Source of the DNA: an uncultured Rubripirellula sp.
GTDB taxonomy: Bacteria > Planctomycetota > Planctomycetia > Pirellulales > Pirellulaceae
NCBI GenBank assembly: GCA_938045805.1
Contig: CALIBL010000011.1
Coordinates: 124,001-188,000 of the forward strand
Direction: 5' to 3'
DNA: 64,000 bases
This document shows, piece after piece, positions 38,892 to 47,220 of the stretch. A program made the position numbers and the translations under genes. Every line of letters begins with the position of its first letter. Within the stretch, counting starts at the first letter, position 1. A model generated the notes under the pieces. The model was not told the origin of the DNA, did no database searches, and was given only the letters and a program-made list of their open reading frames with translations.

Positions 38892-40010
38892 TTATCGATC
38901 TCTAGCCATTGGCATGATAACGTAACCGTAACCATCGTCAGTCAGAAGTAATGCTGGTGAGGAACCGGATTCGATTTCCATCACAAAGCTAAGCTCGTTA
39001 TCAAGTACCTTGCAGAAATCCGCCACATATCGATGGTCCAGTGTCAAAGTGATAGGTTCTCCATCGTAAGAGATTGGTAACTCAATCTGTGACTCACCGA
39101 TCTCAGCCGTATTGGCCTCCATTTTCAATGTTCCATCGGCGAACGTGAAGTCGATTCCGCGACTGTCGTGATCTGTGACAATCGCGGCTTGTCGCAAGGC
39201 TGAGTAGAGTGGCCCCACTGTCATGTCGATCTGGACTGCATTTTCACGCTGCGGGAATACTTGTCGCCAATTTGGATAACGCCCCTCCACTAACCGAGAA
39301 TAAATGACACCACGGGGTGTGCGGACGAGAAGGTCATTGTTCCGAGCAGCCACATCCACCGATTCATCTCGATCGTTCAAAGCACGTTCAATCAGCTGAA
39401 TGGCACGCGTTGGAACAATCGTGCTTGAGCCACTCGTTTGATGCTCACCAATTGCCTGACCCAGTCCTTCCATGCGAGCGAGACGACGGCCATCGGTTCC
39501 GACAGCAATTACTTTTTCGCTCTCTAATTCGAGCAGAACACCGCCCAAAGCAAAACGACTGCTCTCAGAATCGGTAGCAAATACAGTTCGCTTGACCATC
39601 TCTCGAAATAGACGCGTCGGAATCACGTGATACTTATCTTCATCGAATCCGCTGACGCTGGGAAACTCGTCAGGGTTACTACCTGGTAAACGAAATTTAC
39701 TGCGTGTACCACTGATCCGAATTCCTGACTGATCGGTTTCGATAGTTAATGTAGGATCAGTGCTTTCACGAAGAATCGCCATCGTCCTCTGAACAGGTAA
39801 TAATGCGGTCCCTTCGGTTTCAACCTCAATACCCTCCTCAACGTCCAATCGGATACCGACTTCCATATCAGTGGCGGTTAAGACAATTCGACCGTTAGCA
39901 GCGACCAACTTCACGTTCATCAGAATCTCTTTTGGAGATCTGGTTGGAGCGATGCTTGCAGCGAGAGTAAAAGCGTTTGTCAGCGATTCGCGTTGGCAAA
40001 TGATTTTCAT
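38892..40010 (-). CDS. dnaN: DNA polymerase III beta subunit (sliding clamp)
   Basis: [47 protein letters not shown]-terminal YVIMPMARDR. Confidence 0.96.
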   Translation of the reverse strand: MKIICQRESLTNAFTLAASIAPTRSPKEILMNVKLVAANGRIVLTATDMEVGIRLDVEEGIEVETEGTALLPVQRTMAILRESTDPTLTIETDQSGIRISGTRSKFRLPGSNPDEFPSVSGFDEDKYHVIPTRLFREMVKRTVFATDSESSRFALGGVLLELESEKVIAVGTDGRRLARMEGLGQAIGEHQTSGSSTIVPTRAIQLIERALNDRDESVDVAARNNDLLVRTPRGVIYSRLVEGRYPNWRQVFPQRENAVQIDMTVGPLYSALRQAAIVTDHDSRGIDFTFADGTLKMEANTAEIGESQIELPISYDGEPITLTLDHRYVADFCKVLDNELSFVMEIESGSSPALLLTDDGYGYVIMPMARDR

Positions 40011-40454
40011 GTAATTGGAAACAATTGCGTGTGGTCACCAAAGTTAAATTCAACTAAGCAATAGTATGACGGTGCTCAGTCGATGAAGGCACCCGTCTAA
40101 TACATCTTTTTGTGTAGAGTGCTGAGTGTTATTTATTGATTTAGTAAATTTATTTATCGTCTTCTTCGTAATGGAAAACATAAAAGTGTTAGTGTTGATC
40201 TGATTCGCTTCCTAAGTCGTTATGTGTTTTGAATTTACGACTAATTAACGTGAGTGGAAAACAGGTTGAAAAAGTAATTACTTGCGTTTTAAATCGCTCA
40301 GATTTCAGACGAATTACATCATCAATGAAGACACGCAGGAATAACCTGTGGTGGTTCTTAAGACCGGTGAACAGGTAATCAACATGTTATCCACACAAGA
40401 ATTTTTTCCTGTTTTGTCCATGGAGATCGAAATTAGAGTGAATGATAAATGAAA
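40011..40454. other. Candidate replication origin (oriC-like) spacer between dnaA and dnaN
   Basis: 444-bp non-coding spacer in a dnaA-dnaN arrangement with one perfect DnaA box and an AT-rich stretch (about 40127-40160). Confidence 0.45.
40387..40395 (+). promoter_or_regulatory. DnaA box TTATCCACA
   Basis: Exact consensus TTATCCACA in the dnaA-dnaN spacer, downstream of dnaA. Confidence 0.75.
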
Positions 40455-41621
40455 TTACTGACGCAATTGATCGGTTAGTTGGCGTTTAATAGTTTCCAGC
40501 GCGTCCGAAAGTTGGGAATCTTCTCGTAGACGGTTTTCGGTGGACCGCAACGCATGAAGCACTGTAGTGTGATCTCTCCCGCCAAAGTAGTTACCGATTT
40601 GTAGCATGGTTTGATCCGTTAGCTGACGAGCAACAAGCATTGCAAGCGAACGAGCACGAACTAAGGTCTGTTTGCGGGAATGGCTACGTAGTTCGGATCG
40701 TTTGAGTTTGAAGTGTTTAGCGACAACCGCATTGATTCGATTTAATGAAAGATCGCGTTGTCTCGAGCTCGATTCGATAGCATATTCTAAAGCGTCTAGC
40801 TCCGGCTCAGATTGATTCGTCGTACACCAAAGTTTGATAGACCGAATGACTGCTTCTAGGCTCCGAACGGGTATTTCAGAGTCTAAGCGTGTAAGTAATA
40901 CTCGAGAAAAATCTTTTGAAGCATCGACGTCATGTTTGATCATTAGCTCTGTAATGATTTGTTTTTTCGCATCGTAACCAGGTAATGTCAGAGGAAGGCT
41001 CAGTCCCCCAACGCATCGGCTACAGAAATCGGCTTTGAATCCTTGAACATCATGCGGCCGTGAATGACTTGTTAATAATGTGGGTTTCTCGGTAAGTGTT
41101 CTGGCTTCCAGACGCAAGGATAGTTCTTGTTGCGAACTCACTTTGTCTTGTAGGTGGTGCAAATCTTCGACAATCCACACCGACGCTCGGTTGATTTTAT
41201 CACGCATCGTTTGTAGCACGTCAGCAGCGACATTTTCTGTGTACTCACGATGAAAATCGTTGGCAGTGGTGTAAAGGACATCGATTGTCGGATGATCACT
41301 CTGTTCGTTACTCACTTTTTCATCAGCAAATTGAGCAGGCTTAGTAGCTCTAAACTGGCAGATTTGTGCTGCTAGATGGATCACGATGGAAGTCTTTCCC
41401 GAACCGGAGGGTCCTGTTATCAGAATCGGGTTACCATCGGGTAGCACACGAGAAATGGATTGACTCACAAATGTTGTTAGTCGGTTTTCCTCACCGGTGA
41501 TGAAGTAAGGTAATATCGGAAGAGTTCTGGGTACATCACGGCGACGAATCCAATCCAGAGGCCGTTCTAAAGCAAGTGAAGTCAGTCGCTGTGAAGGTAT
41601 GTTAGCTGGTTTTGTCATCAA
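40455..41621 (-). CDS. dnaA: Chromosomal replication initiator DnaA, short divergent form
   Basis: YFITGEENRLTTFVSQSI, Walker A GPSGSGKTSIV near residue 70, VWIVEDLHHL, domain IV VRARSLAMLVARQLTDQTMLQIGNYFGGRDHTTVLHALRSTE. Confidence 0.9.
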   Translation of the reverse strand: MMTKPANIPSQRLTSLALERPLDWIRRRDVPRTLPILPYFITGEENRLTTFVSQSISRVLPDGNPILITGPSGSGKTSIVIHLAAQICQFRATKPAQFADEKVSNEQSDHPTIDVLYTTANDFHREYTENVAADVLQTMRDKINRASVWIVEDLHHLQDKVSSQQELSLRLEARTLTEKPTLLTSHSRPHDVQGFKADFCSRCVGGLSLPLTLPGYDAKKQIITELMIKHDVDASKDFSRVLLTRLDSEIPVRSLEAVIRSIKLWCTTNQSEPELDALEYAIESSSRQRDLSLNRINAVVAKHFKLKRSELRSHSRKQTLVRARSLAMLVARQLTDQTMLQIGNYFGGRDHTTVLHALRSTENRLREDSQLSDALETIKRQLTDQLRQ

Positions 41622-41710
41622 ACCACCTACGTCAAATCAGGGGTGTCGTCGCTTGTACCTGCTCTACTAGCTTACGTATTACAGTCATTTAAGACGACAA
41701 ATAAAACAAG

Positions 41711-41719
41711 TTTTCCACA
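41711..41719 (+). promoter_or_regulatory. Near-consensus DnaA box TTTTCCACA upstream of dnaA
   Basis: One mismatch to TTATCCACA, in the dnaA upstream spacer. Confidence 0.45.
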
Positions 41720-41723
41720 AAAT

Positions 41724-42872
41724 TTATCGACGTAAACGTCTGTAAACACGGGAGATACGTTCAGTCGAATCCTCAATTTCAGACGAAGTGGAAAACTTTG
41801 ATACAGCGAATCGAATTGCAGAATCGATTTCTAATTTGGGACGTGACATCGCGCTTAAAACGTGACTCGGTGGACTACTTCCGCTGCTACAGGCTGATCC
41901 GCTGCTGCAAGCTATTCCTTCCAGGTCAAGCGCCATTAACATCGACTGTCGATCTGCACCAACAAAAGAAATACAGCTCGTTCCCGGTAATCGTTCTGCC
42001 GTAGCACCTTGGATTACCAGATCTGGAAACCGCTCAAGAAGTGAATGTTCAAGTTGATTACGTAAGGTTTGGCAGTGCTGCGCTGTCTGTTCCAATGATC
42101 CACAAGCAATCGTAAGTGCGTGCCCCATCCCAGCAATTAATGCCACGGGCTCTGTTCCGGGCCGAGTTTCAAGTTGCTGCTCGCCCCCAAACATGATGGG
42201 ATTAATTGAGTGACCTCCAGAAATCCAAGCTGCTCCGATACCAGAAGGACCATGGAATTTGTGAGCCGAAAAGGCGATCGAAGTTAGATTTAGATTACTC
42301 AAATTTAAACGGATTTTACCAACACATTGAGTGGCATCGACGTGGACTTTTGCATGGGCTTCTTCGCACATGAGCGAAATCTTCTCGATGGGCTGCAGAA
42401 TCCCCGTTTCGTTATTAGCCCACATGGTAGAAACCAGAGTGGAAGTATTCCGAGAAGCACTGAGCAGAAATTCTAGGTGCTCAAGGCAGATAGTCCCTGC
42501 CTTGGTAGCTTCAAGCCATGAAACGCTCTTACCGTTTCTTTCTAGCCATTTTCCCACTTCAAGGACACTCGGGTGTTCGATCCGGCTAATGATGTAATGT
42601 TGAATTTGGGATAAGCCTTGAACAACTAGATTATTTGCCTCTGTCCCGCTCCCAGTAAAGATCAGTCGATCGCCGCCCGGCTGATCAAGTACCGAACCGA
42701 GACAATGACCAATTTGCTCAGTAGTACGTTCAACAGAATACCTCGCAGATCGACCACGATGATGAAGACTCGAAGGATTTGCTGGGCCTTCCGATAGGGC
42801 GCTCTGCAAGCACTCGATCACGCTGGGATCTACTTGCGTGGTTGCCGCATTATCGAGGTAGATTGGAATCAC
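41724..42872 (-). CDS. Cysteine desulfurase (NifS/IscS family, class V aminotransferase)
   Basis: IYLDNAATTQVDPSVIE, SSLHHRGR, FTGSGTEANNLVVQG, HVDATQCVGKI, FSAHKFHGPSGIGAAWI, GIACSSGSACSSGS. Confidence 0.93.
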   Translation of the reverse strand: MIPIYLDNAATTQVDPSVIECLQSALSEGPANPSSLHHRGRSARYSVERTTEQIGHCLGSVLDQPGGDRLIFTGSGTEANNLVVQGLSQIQHYIISRIEHPSVLEVGKWLERNGKSVSWLEATKAGTICLEHLEFLLSASRNTSTLVSTMWANNETGILQPIEKISLMCEEAHAKVHVDATQCVGKIRLNLSNLNLTSIAFSAHKFHGPSGIGAAWISGGHSINPIMFGGEQQLETRPGTEPVALIAGMGHALTIACGSLEQTAQHCQTLRNQLEHSLLERFPDLVIQGATAERLPGTSCISFVGADRQSMLMALDLEGIACSSGSACSSGSSPPSHVLSAMSRPKLEIDSAIRFAVSKFSTSSEIEDSTERISRVYRRLRR

Positions 42873-42944
42873 GTTTCGTCTGTGTCACGAGGAAATTATT
42901 AGCAGGGCACGCACGTCTTCAATTTTAAACGGATGGTTCCACTC

Positions 42945-43619
42945 TCATTGAAAATCAATCGATGGGAATAGTAGAGATGCTCTGTTCTTGATCTCTTCCA
43001 CAACTTCCGGTTTATTTTGGCGTTCGAACGAATCAATTAAACGAAGATATTCTGATTCAAGCTGCACAAGAATTGCGTCTTCAAACTCTTCATCGGGATC
43101 CCCAGTTTGTGCGATTTCGAGAATGGGTGGGATGAATAAATAGAGTTCGTTGATCGCTAGTTTTTGAATGATTGGCCACAGATATCGAGCTTTACTAGGA
43201 TTTTTTTTCGTCCACGTGTTCCAGTACGATGCATCTTCCTGCTGAATGGACAGCGGAGTGAGTAATAATTCAGCGTCAGCATAAGTGGTCCCGCTAAGTC
43301 CCCTCGAAAGGGACACCAAGTCCCACCGCGGGGTAGACTTCGAGGGACGTTTAAAATAACCACCGGTGCGTAAGAACTGTAAACAATTGTTAGTCACTTT
43401 TTCACGCCGAATCGGTGTGATTTGCTGCTCAATGACGGGGATCTCGTAAAAGTGGAAGCTCCGCTGTTCGAGGTGCGTCGGAGAAAACTCGATGCCTGAG
43501 ACGCTCCCCTGAATCAGAATTAAAGCTGCTAGAACCAATGCTACGACAACCGACGCAATTACCGACACCCAGATGCGGATAAACCAGCCGGATCGTGATT
43601 TTTTCTCACTAGATTCCAT
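42945..43619 (-). CDS. Hypothetical single-TM protein
   Basis: 224 aa with N-terminal TM (VWVSVIASVVVALVLAALILIQG-like); no family recognised. Confidence 0.5.
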   Translation of the reverse strand: MESSEKKSRSGWFIRIWVSVIASVVVALVLAALILIQGSVSGIEFSPTHLEQRSFHFYEIPVIEQQITPIRREKVTNNCLQFLRTGGYFKRPSKSTPRWDLVSLSRGLSGTTYADAELLLTPLSIQQEDASYWNTWTKKNPSKARYLWPIIQKLAINELYLFIPPILEIAQTGDPDEEFEDAILVQLESEYLRLIDSFERQNKPEVVEEIKNRASLLFPSIDFQ

Positions 43620-43769
43620 GTCGTTATTCTGATTATCAGTAGATTATTCTGGTGCAGTAAAAATGAGGTATGAATACCTTTGGTGATAGATTCCACTGTA
43701 ATCTCTACAAAACTGCAGATGAAATAGACAAAATCAACCTGGGGTGGGTGACCACCTGAGGGCACTCTA

Positions 43770-44945
43770 ATGGATCAAGCTCATTCCCTCACGAAACGCG
43801 GTTTCAGCGCCTCGATTCGATCCGACTTGTGCCAGCCGTACCCTAGGGGCTGGGCTTATCAATTAAAGATTCAGACAAATTTTTTAAGAAAACTAAATAA
43901 CTTCGCGACTGACACTGAATCAGAGGATGCGACGGAGACGACACACATTGTGTCGAGTGACGAACCACTAGATCCGCGATTAGCCAGATTACGCACTGAA
44001 GCGATTTTGCTACTTTCGAAAACGGCTCTCAGCCCGAGAAAACTGGCTCAACTGGCTCACTTGGCGGACGCTACGCAGGCTCGTACACTTGTTCGCGAAC
44101 TTAACCAAACTTATGAGCTGAATCGCAGAGCTATTAGAATTGAACAGGTCGCAGGCGGCTATCGGATGTTCACTCATCCCAGTCTGGCACCTTGGTTGAC
44201 TCGATTAGGCCATTTGCCACCTACCGTACGAATTTCAACTCCGATGATGGAAACGTTGGCTGTGGTCGCTTACCATCAACCTGTTTCGCGAGCCAAAGCA
44301 GAGTCGGTTCGTGGAGTCGGTTGCGGCGAGATATTGCGTCAACTTATGGAACGTGATTTGGTTCGAATCGTTGGGCGAAGTGAGGAACTGGGGCGACCCT
44401 ATCTCTACGGAACCACTAAAAAATTTTTGCAGCTTTTTGGATTGCGGAGCATCGAATCTTTGCCACCAATTCAGGTGGAAGCGTTGCAAGACGATCCGAT
44501 TGAAGATTCACTAGAAGAAGATACATCGACACCCAAGAAGGAGCTTGTCGTGAGTACTACTGTCGAGCCGGTTCTCGCTGAGACTGATTTAGCAGTCGTT
44601 GATCCAATTGAGGGCAACAACGTCACCTCCAAAGAAGTAGATATTGACTGTTCTCCAAAGTCTCAACTGGAAGACGAAGAGAACGAGTACTACGACGACG
44701 ACGATGAAGAAGAAGGTGAAGATGAATGGTCAAGTAACGATGACGATGACGACGAGGACTGGGATGATGACGACCTCGATGAAGACGATGACGAGTCAGA
44801 AGAAGACCTCGACGAAGAAACTTGGGAAGAAGTCGATGATTCTGATGATGATGAAGAAGATTGGGGCGACGACGATGACGACGACGACTGGGATGAAGAC
44901 TCAGACGATGGCGACGATGAAGACGACGATGAAGATTGGGACTAA
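43770..44945 (+). CDS. scpB: Segregation and condensation protein B with long acidic C-terminal tail
   Basis: ScpB winged-helix motifs: LRTEAILLLSKTALSPRKLAQLA, TPMMETLAVVAYHQPVSRAKAESVRGVGCGEILRQLMERDLVRIVGRSEELGRPYLYGTTKKFLQLFGL; Asp/Glu-rich tail from about 44670. Confidence 0.9.
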   Translation: MDQAHSLTKRGFSASIRSDLCQPYPRGWAYQLKIQTNFLRKLNNFATDTESEDATETTHIVSSDEPLDPRLARLRTEAILLLSKTALSPRKLAQLAHLADATQARTLVRELNQTYELNRRAIRIEQVAGGYRMFTHPSLAPWLTRLGHLPPTVRISTPMMETLAVVAYHQPVSRAKAESVRGVGCGEILRQLMERDLVRIVGRSEELGRPYLYGTTKKFLQLFGLRSIESLPPIQVEALQDDPIEDSLEEDTSTPKKELVVSTTVEPVLAETDLAVVDPIEGNNVTSKEVDIDCSPKSQLEDEENEYYDDDDEEEGEDEWSSNDDDDDEDWDDDDLDEDDDESEEDLDEETWEEVDDSDDDEEDWGDDDDDDDWDEDSDDGDDEDDDEDWD

Positions 44946-46219
44946 TCTCCCAAATTGAAAAGCTGCCTAAGCGCTTCTAACAAGCCTTTGCTGTGTCCCT
45001 CGGCAGCGTCGCTTCTCACTGATGCTAACGGGGGATGGAGTAACTTGTTAATCAGTCGATCAAATGATTTTTCAATCTCCTTACACGTTGCTGCATCATC
45101 TTCTTTGAGTTGCAATTTATTCTTTAGACGATCGAGCTCATCTTGTTTGAGCTCATGTGCTTGCTCTCTAAGTCTTTGGATCACGGGACCCGTTGCACGG
45201 TGATTCAATGCCTGCATGAATTTTGCAGTTTCTTCCGCAATGATTTTTTTGGCTTTTGGCCATTCTTTTTCTCGCTCACGTTGATTCCGCTCACAAGCAC
45301 TCCGCAGGTCATCGATTCCGTATAGGTAGACGTTCGCAAGCTCGCCGATACGTGGATCAAAGTCTCGTGGAACCGCGAGATCCAGAATTAGCAGTAGCCG
45401 ATGACCGCGTCTGGAGTGCACAGGCAAGAACGTCTCCAGGTCGAGAATAGGCTCTGTTGCCGATGTGGTTCCGATCACCAAATCCGCATCCATCATCTGA
45501 CGATCTAATGAATCCCATAGATCGCTCGTAGCATCGAAACTCGCAGCAACGCGAAGAGCGCGATCGTAGTTTCTATTGATGACACAAATATTGCTCGCTC
45601 CAGCTTGCTTCAGATAACGGAGCGTTTCCTGGCCCATTTCACCAGCGCCACACAAAACAATCCGTTTATCACCGAGATGATCGAAGATTTCAGTCGCGAC
45701 CTCGCCAACGGCGACACTTGGCACACTCACTCTTCTACGATGGATATCGGTTTCTTGTTGCACACGCTTTGCAGCATGATTTGCCGCTTGAAAAACACCG
45801 TGTGTCAGTGGTCCTACGGAATCCCAATTGCATGCTAGGTCATATGCTTGCTTTACCTGTGAAAGTATCTGAGCCTCACCAACGACCATGCTGTCTAAAC
45901 TTGAGGCAACCGTAAATAGGTGTTCCACCGCTTCGTTGCCGGATCGGTAGATCATCTGATCGATCACTTCATCAACCGATAAGCCTTGCTGCTGAGCTAA
46001 GAAGGTTGCAACGGAGGTCCTATCCACGACCGAATCGTTATCCGAAGTGGTATATAACTCAACCCGATTGCACGTGCTTAGCAACACAATCTCTGCGGTC
46101 GGGAATTGTTGTCGAAAAAGACCTAATGCATTACCCGCTTCCTCAGGTGTGAATGAAATCTTTTCTCGGAACTCCACCCCAGCATCATGGTGACTACAGC
46201 CAATCATTTGCAATTTCAT
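44942..46219 (-). CDS. hemA: Glutamyl-tRNA reductase
   Basis: LLSTCNRVELY, ASSLDSMVVGEAQILSQVKQAY, VLCGAGEMGQETLRYL. Confidence 0.96.
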   Translation of the reverse strand: MKLQMIGCSHHDAGVEFREKISFTPEEAGNALGLFRQQFPTAEIVLLSTCNRVELYTTSDNDSVVDRTSVATFLAQQQGLSVDEVIDQMIYRSGNEAVEHLFTVASSLDSMVVGEAQILSQVKQAYDLACNWDSVGPLTHGVFQAANHAAKRVQQETDIHRRRVSVPSVAVGEVATEIFDHLGDKRIVLCGAGEMGQETLRYLKQAGASNICVINRNYDRALRVAASFDATSDLWDSLDRQMMDADLVIGTTSATEPILDLETFLPVHSRRGHRLLLILDLAVPRDFDPRIGELANVYLYGIDDLRSACERNQREREKEWPKAKKIIAEETAKFMQALNHRATGPVIQRLREQAHELKQDELDRLKNKLQLKEDDAATCKEIEKSFDRLINKLLHPPLASVRSDAAEGHSKGLLEALRQLFNLGD

Positions 46220-47139
46220 CGGAGTTCCTCCTGAACTAGGGAGGACTCATAGGATGTCGAGCCGAAAAATTTTCTTTCTTCAAACCCAGATCGACGATTG
46301 CTCTCTACGGCAGAACCACCATGAGAACTTGTTAATGCTCCGAGCATGGCCAAAATTAAAAAACCAAGGCTGGCAAAAGTCATGTAGATGCCTTTTCGGC
46401 TGTGACTTGTGGGAGCGTAATAAAACTCAAATACGGAGGTGATCAATAACCAAAGCAATAAAAGCAAACTCAGTAGAACCGTCCGATCACCGAATCCAAT
46501 TTCACCAAATCGATTTAGGTTCATTGCGATTCCAGCAGCCGAACCCCCTGCGACCGCAGCGGTACTAATAATTAAACATCGACGGTTCACCCGATCTAGA
46601 GATTCGAGCGTGGGTAACCGGAAACCTGAACCGGCTCGTTTATTCTTCAACCTCCACGATTGAACTAAGTACATACATCCAGAGATAAACCCCAGTAAGA
46701 CACCCAAGGAACCAAGCATCATTGTTAGGGCATGAAGGGTGGTCCAGAGTTGTGTTGCTTCCGTTCTCGAGAAAGGCGGGATGTCCCGGAAGAACAATGC
46801 CACCACGATGAGAAACAAAACAGCGGGAAGAAAAAAGAAACCCACCATGGTGTCCGGTCGACGGACAAAGAACACCAAAAAAGTTACAGCCAAGATGAAC
46901 GCTAACAACAGAGACCAATCCAGCCATGAGGCGAGAATCGCCAAGTCAGCAGTTTTACTCTCGGTTGCACGGATGAAAAGATAGGAAAAATGGGCAAAAA
47001 GACCAAGGCTGCTCATCGCAATGACTAGCAAACCACGTCCGGGAACACGACGCCACAAACGAGTTAGCTCTAACAGCAACACAACTAAGTAGCTGCAGAA
47101 AAAGCAGGTCACAGTGATTTCCTGCAGGAAGGCGAGCAT
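46216..47139 (-). CDS. Cytochrome c assembly protein (CcsA/HemX-like)
   Basis: Polytopic membrane protein; WTTLHALTMMLGSLGVLLGFISGCMYLVQSWRLK; 4-bp overlap with hemA. Confidence 0.82.
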   Translation of the reverse strand: MLAFLQEITVTCFFCSYLVVLLLELTRLWRRVPGRGLLVIAMSSLGLFAHFSYLFIRATESKTADLAILASWLDWSLLLAFILAVTFLVFFVRRPDTMVGFFFLPAVLFLIVVALFFRDIPPFSRTEATQLWTTLHALTMMLGSLGVLLGFISGCMYLVQSWRLKNKRAGSGFRLPTLESLDRVNRRCLIISTAAVAGGSAAGIAMNLNRFGEIGFGDRTVLLSLLLLLWLLITSVFEFYYAPTSHSRKGIYMTFASLGFLILAMLGALTSSHGGSAVESNRRSGFEERKFFGSTSYESSLVQEELR

Positions 47140-47220
47140 TTTAGAGTCCGTTGCTGTGCAGAAGCGTTTGATGAAGTGGTATCGATTTTGATTATAGGCG
47201 GTGTATCAAGATATCGGTCG

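Noticed and set aside
44644-44958. 104-aa Met/Thr/Lys-rich ORF on +
   Set aside because: Out-of-frame shadow of the GAT/GAC/GAA-rich scpB tail; composition is an artefact of the acidic repeat.
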